From: CAYLLT01 sp964591605
GTDB lineage: Bacteria > Planctomycetota > Phycisphaerae > UBA1845 > PWPN01
Length of the DNA: 13,442 nucleotides
NCBI GenBank assembly: GCA_964591605.1
Contig: CAZQEN010000210.1
Coordinates: forward strand, 1 to 13,442
Direction: 5' to 3'
This document shows positions 1 through 7,292 of this stretch, one piece after another. The position numbers were made by a program, and so were the translations under genes. A model generated the notes under the pieces. That model was given only the letters and a program-made list of their open reading frames with translations. It was not told the origin of the DNA and did not search any database. Each line of letters begins with the position of its first letter. Positions within the stretch are counted from its first letter, which is position 1.

Positions 1-2
1 GC

Positions 3-47
3 TTCAGCGCCGGCCTGTCGCTCAAGCTGGGACGAGAATGCCGGTGA
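3..47 (+). CDS. Possible C-terminal end of an upstream gene (partial)
   Basis: Reading frame 3 from the window edge gives FSAGLSLKLGRECR and then a TGA at 45-47. The alternating pattern GLSLKLG would suit the last strand of a beta-barrel or beta-rich protein. The stop lies inside the loop of the 37-56 palindrome, so the final codons would come from the repeat. With only 14 codons visible, and other frames open over the same stretch, this is a guess. If real, the gene converges on the lipoprotein gene at 163-567. Confidence 0.2.
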   Translation, partial: FSAGLSLKLGRECR

Positions 48-56
48 ACCGGCATT
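37..56. repeat. Short perfect palindrome
   Basis: AATGCCGGT (37-45) and ACCGGCATT (48-56) form a perfect 9-bp inverted repeat around a GA spacer. It shares the ATGCCGG core and the GA spacer with the palindrome at 80-97, so both look like members of one dispersed REP-like family. No T-tract follows on either strand, so it is not a clear intrinsic terminator. It lies between the ends of two possibly convergent genes. Confidence 0.7.
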
Positions 57-79
57 GGTAATCCGATGCCGCCCGGTTA

Positions 80-97
80 CCCGGCATGAATGCCGGG
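80..97. repeat. Short perfect palindrome, second member
   Basis: CCCGGCAT (80-87) and ATGCCGGG (90-97) are perfect inverted arms around GA. This is a variant of the 37-56 element 24 bases away. Two near-identical GA-spaced palindromes in 61 bases suggest an intergenic REP-type repeat rather than a protein-binding operator. Confidence 0.7.
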
Positions 98-162
98 CCT
101 AGCGCACCCAGCACGAAACTCTCATACCGAAAACGGCACTGGGCGGACACCCGCAGCCTCGG

Positions 163-567
163 TCAGTAGGAGACGCCGTCGAGGTCGAGATCGTTGTCGG
201 CGTTCATGAAGTAGGTGATCTCGATGGTTTCACCGCAGTTGGTGTTGATGCCGTCGTAGAACGTGAACCAGTAGGGGCTCGGAAGCGTCTGCGTGTTCGT
301 CCGGACGCTGCCCGAGAAGACGTAGCGCTGGTCGGGGCTGCAGTCGAACAGAATCGCCCGCGTGGTGATACCGGGGAGCACCGTCGCCATCCGCTCGCCC
401 TCCACGGTCGGATCCACCTCGAAGCCGGCGCGATTGACGAAGACCACCGCGACCGAGTCCGCTGTGCCCGGAAACGGCCCACCGGCTGGGCAACCGCCTC
501 CCATGGCGAAGAGACAGACCGGCAGGCCCAGGACGAGACGACGATTGAGTGTCAGTTTTGTATTCAT
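163..567 (-). CDS. Small putative lipoprotein, function unknown
   Basis: The 134-residue product starts MNTKLTLNRRLVLGLPV: a basic n-region (R9, R10), a hydrophobic stretch to about residue 22 and a Cys at 26 in the context MGGGC. This is a plausible but non-canonical lipobox, since the usual residue at -3 is Leu, Val or Ile. The mature part is acidic and probably secreted or anchored. It contains YWFTFYDG near residues 99-106, two further Cys (C75 and C111) that could form a disulphide, and an Asp-rich end (NADNDLDLDG) that might bind calcium. The start at 567 has a purine-rich GAAGAGA just upstream. It reads in the same direction as dnaE but begins 414 bases after it, so co-transcription is doubtful. 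I recognise no family. The signal peptide argues that it is a real gene. Confidence 0.65.
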   Translation of the reverse strand: MNTKLTLNRRLVLGLPVCLFAMGGGCPAGGPFPGTADSVAVVFVNRAGFEVDPTVEGERMATVLPGITTRAILFDCSPDQRYVFSGSVRTNTQTLPSPYWFTFYDGINTNCGETIEITYFMNADNDLDLDGVSY

Positions 568-981
568 GCCGTCTCTTCGCGGCCGGCGGCGTAACCTTTC
601 AGGGCGCCGGGAAGTGGGAGTCGGCGAGAGAACGGTTTGGCGCCGAACCGCGGCTCAGCCTTGACGTGTTGGGGCTTCGGGCGTGGCGGGATCGCCCGTG
701 TTCAGCGGTCCGTGCTCAGTCATGGGGTCCATGGCTGCCGGTCAGTGCGGAGCGCCCGCCGTGTTATGCATGAGAAGGGGACCATGGGGCGAGACCATGG
801 CCGGAGTGCAAGATTCAAGGATACAAAACGAAGCCAATTCACGGACAGCCCAATCTGGCCGTAAACGGCTGTGGGTAAAGCATTTGGGACAGTACCCGCC
901 CCCTCGCACGTCCGACGGAGCGAACCCATTTCGACTTCTGCCATCCGTCCTGGTCGACAGCGGCGGCGGTTTTCCGTCCCA
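568..981. other. Intergenic stretch without a recognised gene
   Basis: These 414 bases separate the end of dnaE from the start of the lipoprotein gene. Open frames here run into dnaE antisense and have no RBS or family resemblance. I see no convincing hairpin plus T-tract for dnaE and no strong -35/-10 pair for the lipoprotein gene. A GACGGA/TCCGTC pair can form downstream of dnaE but with a long loop and no U-run. Nothing else can be supported. Confidence 0.5.
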
Positions 982-3900
982 TCATCCCGCCACCAGTGCC
1001 TCTTCGTCGTGGACGCTGAAATCCTCGTCGTGTTCCTCCACGAGCGGAGCCGAGGGCTCCACGCTGGCCACTGACGGCGGCTGCACCGCCATCGCCCGCC
1101 GCACCGAGCCGACGGTGATGACATTGCCCGGCCCGATCAGCTCCTCGACAGCGGCCTTGAAGTCGGGCGACGGCCGCACACCCGCCTGCCCCACCCGGAT
1201 CGTCACCTTGAGCTGGTTCGCCGTCCACAGCTCGACGTACACCGGCTTGTCGCCCCGGTGCCGGGCCGTGAGTGCCTGGACCTGTTTGAGCGTCGATTCA
1301 CGCGCCGCCGCACCATGCACCCGCAGAATCACCAGCGCACTGAGCAGCTCGTCCGCCCGGTCCAGCGGAACGACTTCGCTGACCCGCAGCGACGGCTCCT
1401 CGCGCTTGCGGTCGACCTGCCCCTTGAAGAACACGAGCGTCTCCAGCGCGAGCAGCGGCTGGAACCGCTCCAGATCGCGCGGGAACACCACCACCTCGAT
1501 GCTGCCCTTGAGGTCTTCGCAGGTGATGATGCCCATCTTGGACCCGGCATTGCGGCCGTTTTTGGTGATCACCGTACGCATCTTGCTGATCATCCCCCCC
1601 AGCACGACCTCCGACCCGTCGCGCAGCCGCTTGAGGTCGGCCGTCGAGGCCGTCGCGTACTTATTGAGGACGTCTTCATGCATGCTCAGCGGGTGGCGCG
1701 TCACGTAGAAGCCCAGAACGGCCTTCTCATGGGCGAGCATCTCCGATTCGCTCCACTCGACCGCGGGGATCCTCGGCGGCGGCTCCGGAGCGGCGGAATC
1801 CGCCCCGAACAGGCCCATCTGTCCCGACCGCCGGTCGGCCGCCTGCTTGGCCCCGTGATGCATCGCGTCTTCGAGCACGACCATGAGCGCTTTTCGCATC
1901 GCCCCGGTCGAGTCGAACGCGCCCGACTTGATGAGCGCCTCCAGCGCCGCCCGGTTCACCGCGCTGCTGTCGACCCGCTCGCAGAAATCGAATACCGACT
2001 GGAACGCCCCGCCCTTGGCCCGCGCCGCCAGGATCGCCGCCACCGCCTTGTCGCCCACCCCCTTGATCGCCGCCAGCCCGAACCGAATCTCCGGCCGAAC
2101 GTCGGCTTGAGTATCGGTTTCGACTTTCGACTTTCGACTTTCGACTTTCCCCCGCCGGTACACCACGTTGAAGTCGTGCTCCGACACGTTCACGTCCGGC
2201 GGAAGCACCGGAATGCCCATCCGCTTGCACTCTTCGATGTACTCGACCACCTTGTCCTGCGAGACCATCTCAAACGTCAGCAGCGCGGCCATGTACTCGG
2301 TCGGGTAATACGTCTTGAGCCACGCCGTCTTGTACGCCACCAGCGCATAGCCGGTCGAATGCGCCTTGTTGAACGCGTAGCCGCCGAACCGCAGGATGTC
2401 CTCGAAGATCTCGTTGGCCGTCTCCTTCTTGAGCCCGTTCTTGACGCATCCGTCGATGAACGGCTGGCGCTCCGCCTCGATCATCGAGGTCTTCTTCTTG
2501 CTGATCGCCTTGGCCAGCCGGAACGCCCGCTTGAGCTCGATCCCGCCCAGCCGGTTCACCAGGCGCGAGACCTGCTCCTGATAGACCATGATGCCGTACG
2601 TCTCTTTGAGCACCTCGGTCATCAGCGGGTGCGGCGTCGTCCACGTCTCGCCGTGCTTGCGGGCGATGTACGAGTCAATGTAGACCATCGGCCCCGGGCG
2701 GTAGAGGGCATTGGCGGCGATGAGATCCTCGATGCGGTTCGGCCGCATCTTCATGAGCACGTCGCGCATCCCGCCCGATTCGAACTGGAACACCCCCTTG
2801 GTCTCGCCGTGCACGAAGATCTCGAACACCTTCGGGTCGGCCAGGTTGATCTGGTCGAGGTCGATGCTGATGCCGTGGCCCTTTTCGGCGAGCTGCCGCG
2901 CCCGCTCCAGCACGGTGAGCGTCCGCAGGCCCAGGAAGTCCATCTTGAGCAGCCCGCACGTCTCGACGGTCGGCCCGTCGTACTGTGTGACGACGGTATC
3001 GGTGCCTGGAGGCTGATAGAGCGGCACGAACGTCTCGATCGGCTGGTCGCAGATCACCACGCCGGCCGCATGCACCCCCGTGTGCCGCGAGAGCCCCTCG
3101 AGCCGCCGGCTGATGTCGATCACCCGCTTGACCTGCGGGTTCTCCTTGTACATCCGCTGCAGGTCCGGCTCCTGCCCGAGCGCCTTGTCGATCGTCATCT
3201 TCAACTCTTCGGGGATGAGCTTCGTGATCGCGTTGGTCTCCTCGAAGCCCAGCCCCAGCACGCGCCCCACGTCCTTGACCGCCGCCCGCGCCTTGAGTGT
3301 CCCGTACGTGACGATCTGGGCGACGTGCCCGTATTTCTGGCGGACGTACTCGATGACCTCTTCACGCCCCTCCTGGCAGATGTCCATGTCGATGTCGGGC
3401 ATCTCGTCGCGGTCAGGGTCCATGAACCGCTCGAAGTACAGCTCGTACCGCAGCGGATCGGGGGCCGAGAGGTTCAGGCAGTAGCCCACGACCGTCGAAC
3501 AGGCGCTCCCGCGGCCGCCGCACGGGATCCCCTTCGAGCGGGCGTAGTTGACGAAGTCCCAGACGATCAGGAAGTAGCTGGAGAACCCCTTGGAGGCGAT
3601 GACGCCCAGCTCATAGTCGATGCGTTCGCGGATCTCCGGCGTGAGGTTCGGATACTTCTTCTGTGCCGCCGCATAGACCAGCTCGCGGAGGTAATCGTCG
3701 GCCGTCTTGCCCTCGGGCACGCGGTACACCGGCGGATGCCGCTCGCCGAACTTGAGTTCCAGGTTGCACAGGTCGGCGATGCGGTTCGTGTTGGCGATCG
3801 CCTCAGGATAGTTCGCAAAGAGCGCCGCCATCTGCTCGGGCGTCTTCAGGTAGAACTCGCCGCACTGGAACCGGAAACGGTTCTCCTCCTCGAGCTTGGC

Positions 3901-4638
3901 CCCGGTGCTGATGCAGCAGAGCACGTCGTGCGCCTCGACGTCGGCCTCCTCCAGGTAATGCACGTCATTGGACGCGACGATGCCAATGCCCAGCCGCTTC
4001 GCGATATCCGCCAGCTCCGGGTTCGTGAGCTTCTGTGCCTCCAGGCCGTGATCCTGGAGCTCGATCCAGAAGTTCTCCTCGCCGAAGATGTCCAGATACA
4101 CCCGGGCGATCTCCTCGGCCGCCCGCCGGTCGTCGCGCATCAGCGCCTGCGGGATCTCGCCGCCCAGGCACGTGCTCGTGCAGATCAGCCCGGCCGCGTG
4201 CTCGCGCAGCACCTCCTTGTCGATCCGCGGCTTGTAGTAGAACCCCTCGCGATACGCGATCGAGGCAAGCTTGAGCAGGTTTCCGTAGCCGGTGCGGTCT
4301 TTGGCGAGCAGCAGCAGGTGATAGGCGTTCTCCTTGCTCACCGAAGCCGTGGGCCCGTCGTGGCCGACCGACGGCGCCATCACGGCCGCCCGACCCCGGT
4401 CACGCCGGTCGGCCGGGGCCATGTACGCTTCCATCCCGATGATCGGCTTGATCCCCGCCTTCACCGCCGCCTGATAGAAGTGGATGGCCCCGAACATGTT
4501 GCCGTGATCGGTGATCGCCACCGCGCTCGAACCCTGGGCCTTCGCCCGCTCGACCAGCGCCTCGATCCGCGTCGCACCGTCCAGCAGGCTGTAATGCGTA
4601 TGAACGTGCAAATGGGTAAACCGGGCTCCGTCCGCCAT
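982..4638 (-). CDS. dnaE: DNA polymerase III subunit alpha
   Basis: This is the catalytic subunit of the replicative polymerase (1218 residues; E. coli DnaE has 1160). The N-terminal PHP domain has HLHVHTHYSLLDG (residues 9-21), TDHGNM (43-48), GMEAY, NAYH, a Cys pair in CTSTCLGG and NDVHY, so the usual metal ligands appear intact. The palm domain carries GGRGSAC (374-380), PDIDMDI (414-420, D415 and D417 matching E. coli D401 and D403) and KMDFLG with D567 matching D555. The helix-hairpin-helix region is near IKGVGDKAV (858-866). QMGLFG (940-945) fits an internal beta-clamp binding motif. The OB fold lies at about 1009-1090, followed by a C-terminal domain. The start at 4638 has AAGGAG (4649-4654) ten bases upstream. 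Residues about 827-848 are a low-complexity insertion encoded by a 7-bp repeat. The gene is otherwise intact. Confidence 0.97.
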   Translation of the reverse strand: MADGARFTHLHVHTHYSLLDGATRIEALVERAKAQGSSAVAITDHGNMFGAIHFYQAAVKAGIKPIIGMEAYMAPADRRDRGRAAVMAPSVGHDGPTASVSKENAYHLLLLAKDRTGYGNLLKLASIAYREGFYYKPRIDKEVLREHAAGLICTSTCLGGEIPQALMRDDRRAAEEIARVYLDIFGEENFWIELQDHGLEAQKLTNPELADIAKRLGIGIVASNDVHYLEEADVEAHDVLCCISTGAKLEEENRFRFQCGEFYLKTPEQMAALFANYPEAIANTNRIADLCNLELKFGERHPPVYRVPEGKTADDYLRELVYAAAQKKYPNLTPEIRERIDYELGVIASKGFSSYFLIVWDFVNYARSKGIPCGGRGSACSTVVGYCLNLSAPDPLRYELYFERFMDPDRDEMPDIDMDICQEGREEVIEYVRQKYGHVAQIVTYGTLKARAAVKDVGRVLGLGFEETNAITKLIPEELKMTIDKALGQEPDLQRMYKENPQVKRVIDISRRLEGLSRHTGVHAAGVVICDQPIETFVPLYQPPGTDTVVTQYDGPTVETCGLLKMDFLGLRTLTVLERARQLAEKGHGISIDLDQINLADPKVFEIFVHGETKGVFQFESGGMRDVLMKMRPNRIEDLIAANALYRPGPMVYIDSYIARKHGETWTTPHPLMTEVLKETYGIMVYQEQVSRLVNRLGGIELKRAFRLAKAISKKKTSMIEAERQPFIDGCVKNGLKKETANEIFEDILRFGGYAFNKAHSTGYALVAYKTAWLKTYYPTEYMAALLTFEMVSQDKVVEYIEECKRMGIPVLPPDVNVSEHDFNVVYRRGKVESRKSKVETDTQADVRPEIRFGLAAIKGVGDKAVAAILAARAKGGAFQSVFDFCERVDSSAVNRAALEALIKSGAFDSTGAMRKALMVVLEDAMHHGAKQAADRRSGQMGLFGADSAAPEPPPRIPAVEWSESEMLAHEKAVLGFYVTRHPLSMHEDVLNKYATASTADLKRLRDGSEVVLGGMISKMRTVITKNGRNAGSKMGIITCEDLKGSIEVVVFPRDLERFQPLLALETLVFFKGQVDRKREEPSLRVSEVVPLDRADELLSALVILRVHGAAARESTLKQVQALTARHRGDKPVYVELWTANQLKVTIRVGQAGVRPSPDFKAAVEELIGPGNVITVGSVRRAMAVQPPSVASVEPSAPLVEEHDEDFSVHDEEALVAG
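2118..2148. repeat. Heptanucleotide tandem repeat inside dnaE
   Basis: TTTCGAC is repeated four times without error (2118-2124, 2125-2131, 2132-2138, 2139-2145), plus a partial TTT. On the coding strand it reads as GTCGAAA units. Because 7 is not a multiple of 3, the frame cycles through the unit every 21 bases, giving K-V-E-S-R-K-S-K-V-E at residues 831-840. It lies in a loop between the finger domain (DFNVV) and the helix-hairpin-helix region (IRFGLAAIKG). Gain or loss of a single unit would shift the frame of dnaE. Confidence 0.95.
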
Positions 4639-4672
4639 GGCAGGTCCGCTCCTTCGGAGAGTGTATTCGTGG

Positions 4673-4702
4673 ATGATAAGCCCCGACCTGAAATCCGGGC
4701 AA
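4673..4702 (-). promoter_or_regulatory. Candidate sigma-70 promoter of dnaE
   Basis: On the - strand TTGCCC (4702-4697) is followed after 18 bases by TATCAT (4678-4673), matching the consensus at 4/6 and 5/6 positions. Transcription would start near 4666 and give a leader of about 28 bases that contains the AAGGAG ribosome-binding site. Position and spacing fit well. It is called by eye only. Confidence 0.5.
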
Positions 4703-4777
4703 GTCGCCCCTGCCTTTGCCCCGGCGCCGCCTGTGCGTTACGAAAAACTCACAGCGCCGGCTGCAGCATCGGGTGGA

Positions 4778-4877
4778 NNNNNNNNNNNNNNNNNNNNNNN
4801 NNNNNNNNNNNNNNNNNNNNNNNNNNNNNNNNNNNNNNNNNNNNNNNNNNNNNNNNNNNNNNNNNNNNNNNNNNNNN
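4778..4877. other. Assembly gap of 100 N
   Basis: Exactly 100 N, the conventional placeholder for a scaffold join of unknown size. Any frame read through it is artificial. The missing sequence would hold the promoter and ribosome-binding site of the glycosylase gene that starts five bases after the gap, and the distal upstream region of dnaE. The head-to-head arrangement of these two genes therefore depends on scaffolding. Confidence 0.98.
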
Positions 4878-4881
4878 ACGC

Positions 4882-5553
4882 ATGAGTACCCGCACCGCTG
4901 ACACGCTCAGGGCGTTCTACGACGCGATGCTGGCCGCCTGCGGCCCGCAGCGCTGGTGGCCGGGCGACACACCCACCGAGGTCATCATCGGCGCGATCCT
5001 CACGCAGAACACCGCCTGGCGCAACGTCGAGCGGGCGATTGCGAACCTGCGGGCGGCGGGGGCGCTCGACTGGGCGCGGCTGCGCGACCTCCCGATCGAA
5101 GCAATCGCCGAGCTGATCCGTCCGGCGGGGACGTTCAACGTCAAGGCCCGCCGGCTCAAGTCGTTCGTCGACTGGCTCTGGGAGCGATTCGACGGCAGCC
5201 TCGATCGCATGTTCGCCCTGCCGGTCTACGCCCTGCGCGAGGAACTGCTCGGGATATCGGGCATCGGGCGAGAGACCGCCGACGCCATCATCCTGTACGC
5301 GGGCGGCCTGCCCACGTTCGTCGTCGATGCCTACACGGCCCGCATCCTGCACCGCCACCGCCTCATCGACGAAACCGCCGATTACGACGAGATCAAGGAT
5401 CTCTTCGAGTCGAACCTGCCCTCCGACCCGCCGCTCTTCAACGAGTACCATGCATTGCTGGTGCAGGTGGGCAAGCTGCACTGCCGGCCCCGCCCGCAGT
5501 GCAAAGGCTGCCCGCTCGAACGGTTCCCGCACGACGTGGCCACGGAGTCGTGA
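4882..5553 (+). CDS. Endonuclease III/MagIII-like DNA glycosylase (HhH-GPD)
   Basis: The 223-residue product is a base-excision repair glycosylase of the helix-hairpin-helix GPD superfamily. It has ILTQNTAWRNVERAI (39-53), the equivalent of the Nth substrate-pocket helix, a hairpin LLGISGIGRETADAIIL (122-138) and the catalytic Asp in VVDAYTARI (D149). The position of the Nth lyase Lys (GVGRKTA in E. coli) holds Glu131, so a monofunctional glycosylase is expected, as in H. pylori MagIII, whose hairpin is similar. The C-terminus keeps only Cys201, Cys207 and Cys210 (C-X5-C-X2-C) and ends soon after, so the usual fourth Cys of the 4Fe-4S loop is missing. The first ATG after the gap is used. An earlier start inside the gap cannot be excluded, but the N-terminus looks complete. 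Substrate preference is unknown; alkylated purines are a family-based guess. Confidence 0.9.
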   Translation: MSTRTADTLRAFYDAMLAACGPQRWWPGDTPTEVIIGAILTQNTAWRNVERAIANLRAAGALDWARLRDLPIEAIAELIRPAGTFNVKARRLKSFVDWLWERFDGSLDRMFALPVYALREELLGISGIGRETADAIILYAGGLPTFVVDAYTARILHRHRLIDETADYDEIKDLFESNLPSDPPLFNEYHALLVQVGKLHCRPRPQCKGCPLERFPHDVATES

Positions 5554-5836
5554 CGCCCGGGAGGGCAAACGCGGACACGCGGCTTTACGGAGGAGTACGT
5601 GCTTGGCATCCGCCGCGCGGAGATAGAGCCCGAAGCGCAGGCGAGGGGTTCACGCGGTTGCGCCCGATCATGCCGACCCCTCGTTCGCGCTTTGGGCGCC
5701 ATTCGGGGCAGTGCTGAACAGGTGCGCAATCGGCCGGTTGGCCAACAGGAACATCGCGCGGCACAGAGGCCCGCCGCTGCCTCCGCCCGGCCGCCACCGG
5801 GGCCGGCCGTTACCGTGCGGTCGGAGCTGTTTAAGC
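5554..5836. other. Convergent intergenic region, no gene recognised
   Basis: These 283 bases lie between the tail ends of the glycosylase (+) and the membrane helical-repeat protein (-). They contain a REP-like string at 5625-5648, a 6-bp CCGGCC/GGCCGG inverted pair near 5788-5810 and a small GAGCT-GTTTA-AGCTC hairpin (5824-5838) that overlaps the stop codon of the - strand gene. No T-tract follows the hairpins, so no clear intrinsic terminator is visible. Confidence 0.5.
5625..5648 (+). repeat. REP-like intergenic string
   Basis: The segment around GAGCCCGAAGCGCAGGCGAG resembles a short dispersed intergenic repeat I recall from planctomycete genomes (form: AGCCCGAAGCGC-AGCGAGGG). Only one copy is in this window, so the sequence itself does not prove that it is repeated. 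The assignment rests on recognition alone. Confidence 0.35.
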
Positions 5837-6961
5837 TCACGCCGGCGCGGGCGATTGCCGCGCGAGCTCCTCGAGTCGCGGGAGCTGGCCGCGCAGCGCG
5901 TTGGCCTGCGGGCTGAGCGGATGCTCGGAGATGATCCGCCGGGCCAGGCCCAGCGCGTCCCAGTACTGGTGCTGACGGATCAGGTCCTTGAGCTGCTGCT
6001 CGAGGGCCTGGCGGGCCTGGATGTCGGCGTTGGCGTTCAGCGTCTCGAGCTGCGGGCGCAGGGCATCGCTGTCCGGGCCGCTCGGGAAGTTCTGAAGGAA
6101 ACTCCGGGCCGCGGCCGCCGCCTCCTGCCACTTACGCTGGTGGACGAACTGCTGGATCTCGTCGAAGAGACGCTGGCGGTGCCGTTGCTCGTACGTCTTG
6201 CGCTCGCGCTGCACGCGAATGAGCAGGGCGGTTGCCTCCTGCGAGACCGGGTACTTCTCCAGCAACTCGCGGGCGGCGCGCTCCGCCTCTTCCCAGCGCC
6301 CCATGCTCACCAGGTCATCGATCCGATGATGGGCGTGCGTGATGTCGTTGGCCCGGGCGGCCTCGGCCGCCTTTTCGAGGCGGTCGTAGCTCGTCCGCAG
6401 ACGCTCATCCTGCCCGAAACGCTCGGTGAGCATCGCCAGTTCCTCGCGGGCGCGGTGGAAGTCGCGGGAGATGATATAACGCTCCGCAGCCGTGAGACCC
6501 CGCTGGAGCTCACGCTCGACCAGCCGCTCATACCGGCGTTGCCGTTCGGCTTCGGGCAGCAGGAGCGTCTCACGCAGATCGCTCAGCAGGGCACGCATTT
6601 CCAGAGCGCCCAGACCGGCCGAAGCCTGAGGCGCGGACTGAGCCTGGGCGACCGCCCGCTCCGCCATGACCGACACCTGCTGCTGGATGGAGGCGTTCTG
6701 CTCGCTGAGCGACCTGAGCGTCTGAAGTACCGCCTGTCCCAGCGCCAGCATCGCGAGGCAACCTGAAAACATGAGAAGCATCAGACCTGCAAGGATCAGG
6801 GCCAGCGACACGTGAGACGCCTTGTCGGCGGCCTCCAGAATGATGCCCGCGCCGCCCAGCACCAGCCCCGCCGCGGGCAGAATCATCAGCAGCGCGGCCA
6901 GCCAACTCGGACGCAGCGTTCGCGGCCTCATGGTCCCCATGGTTTCCGGCAAAGTGCTCAT
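5837..6961 (-). CDS. Membrane-anchored helical (TPR-like) repeat protein
   Basis: The 374-residue product has two N-terminal transmembrane segments (about 20-43 and 51-74), so its ends probably both face the cytoplasm. A Gln- and Ala-rich likely coiled coil follows (about 78-108). The long helical part (about 145-370) has recurrent units of the type W-x-E-A-x-x-x-A-R-x-L-L-x-x-(Y/F)-P, for example GRWEEAERAARELLEKYPVS, KWQEAAAAARSFLQNFPSG and QYWDALGLARRIISEHPLS. These are divergent TPR-like repeats, so it is probably a scaffold or adaptor at the membrane. No catalytic motif is seen. The start at 6961 has GGGAGA (6967-6972) five bases upstream; ATGs at codons 8 and 11 are less well placed. 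It lies 331 bases downstream of the two-TM gene and J-protein on the same strand, which suggests but does not prove a link. Confidence 0.8.
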   Translation of the reverse strand: MSTLPETMGTMRPRTLRPSWLAALLMILPAAGLVLGGAGIILEAADKASHVSLALILAGLMLLMFSGCLAMLALGQAVLQTLRSLSEQNASIQQQVSVMAERAVAQAQSAPQASAGLGALEMRALLSDLRETLLLPEAERQRRYERLVERELQRGLTAAERYIISRDFHRAREELAMLTERFGQDERLRTSYDRLEKAAEAARANDITHAHHRIDDLVSMGRWEEAERAARELLEKYPVSQEATALLIRVQRERKTYEQRHRQRLFDEIQQFVHQRKWQEAAAAARSFLQNFPSGPDSDALRPQLETLNANADIQARQALEQQLKDLIRQHQYWDALGLARRIISEHPLSPQANALRGQLPRLEELARQSPAPA

Positions 6962-7104
6962 CCGGCTCTCCCGTACAAAACCCTGTCAAGTCCAAATCCC
7001 GATCAACATTCCAGTGCACCTGCAATCAGCCCCCGTTAAACCGATTTGATGATGCCAAAAACATCGTTCCTGCCGATGGGGTAAATTGGCGAGGTAACGA
7101 AACT

Positions 7105-7130
7105 CCGGTTTTGTCAAAACGGGGTACAAT
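7105..7130 (+). promoter_or_regulatory. Palindrome next to a -10-like element (candidate regulated promoter)
   Basis: CCGGTTTTGTCAAAACGG (7105-7122) is an imperfect inverted repeat (CCGTTTTG/CAAAACGG with one extra base). Three bases later comes TACAAT (7125-7130), a good -10 element for a + strand transcript starting near 7137. There is no standard -35 at 16-18 bases; that region is occupied by the palindrome, so a regulator may bind there. On the opposite strand the palindrome contains TTGACA, but no matching -10 follows. Confidence 0.35.
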
Positions 7131-7136
7131 ACATCC

Positions 7137-7235
7137 ATCGCCATGCGACCAGCCGGTCACATGAGCGCCAGCTATCCCAGCGCAGGGGCCACTGAATGTC
7201 TGCCTCCCAGAGGTAGGGAACAGGTGGCCCTTTTT
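7137..7235 (+). ncRNA. Candidate small structured RNA between two - strand genes
   Basis: A transcript starting about 7 bases after TACAAT (7125-7130) and ending at the T-run 7231-7235 would be about 99 nt. Stems visible on reading: GGGCCAC (7186-7192) with GTGGCCC (7224-7230), CTG (7200-7202) with CAG (7221-7223), and TCCC (7205-7208) with GGGA (7216-7219) around a 7-nt loop. Outside these, GCGCA (7180-7184) pairs with TGCGC (7237-7241), TAT (7173-7175) with ATA (7255-7257), and GCCAGC (7167-7172) with GC-TTGGC (7259-7265, bulged). The same folding is possible from the - strand as an untranslated segment of the neighbouring mRNA. I match it to no known family. A 46-codon ORF (7143-7283) overlaps it. 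Confidence 0.3.
7186..7235 (+). terminator. Intrinsic terminator-like hairpin with T5
   Basis: GGGCCAC...GTGGCCC (7 bp) encloses a second stem, CTG-TCCC/GGGA-CAG, and is followed directly by TTTTT (7231-7235) on the + strand. No annotated + strand gene ends here, which is the main argument for a short + strand transcript. On the - strand the hairpin has no U-tract after it. Confidence 0.45.
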
Positions 7236-7292
7236 ATGCGCGACGACCCTCCCAATACGCTTGGCGGCCTGACCTGTCTGTGAAACCATCGG

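Noticed and set aside
1258..5553. Very long + strand open frame opposite dnaE continuing through the N run
   Set aside because: It is the antisense shadow of dnaE in GC-rich DNA joined artificially to the glycosylase frame through the 100 N. Only the part from 4882 resembles a protein family.
5711..6766. Long + strand open frame opposite the helical-repeat gene
   Set aside because: It is antisense to a gene with a Shine-Dalgarno, TM segments and recognisable helical repeats, and its product has an arginine- and leucine-rich shadow composition.
7167..7265. 6S RNA, SRP RNA or cobalamin riboswitch at the structured region
   Set aside because: The fold is too short for 6S RNA, the GGAA tetraloop of SRP RNA is absent even though short strings look alike, and the GCCACTG and GGGAA motifs are in the wrong order for a cobalamin riboswitch.
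7143..7283. 46-codon + strand ORF behind TACAAT
   Set aside because: It has no Shine-Dalgarno, runs through the terminator-like hairpin and T-run, and its product resembles nothing. The RNA structure explains the region better.
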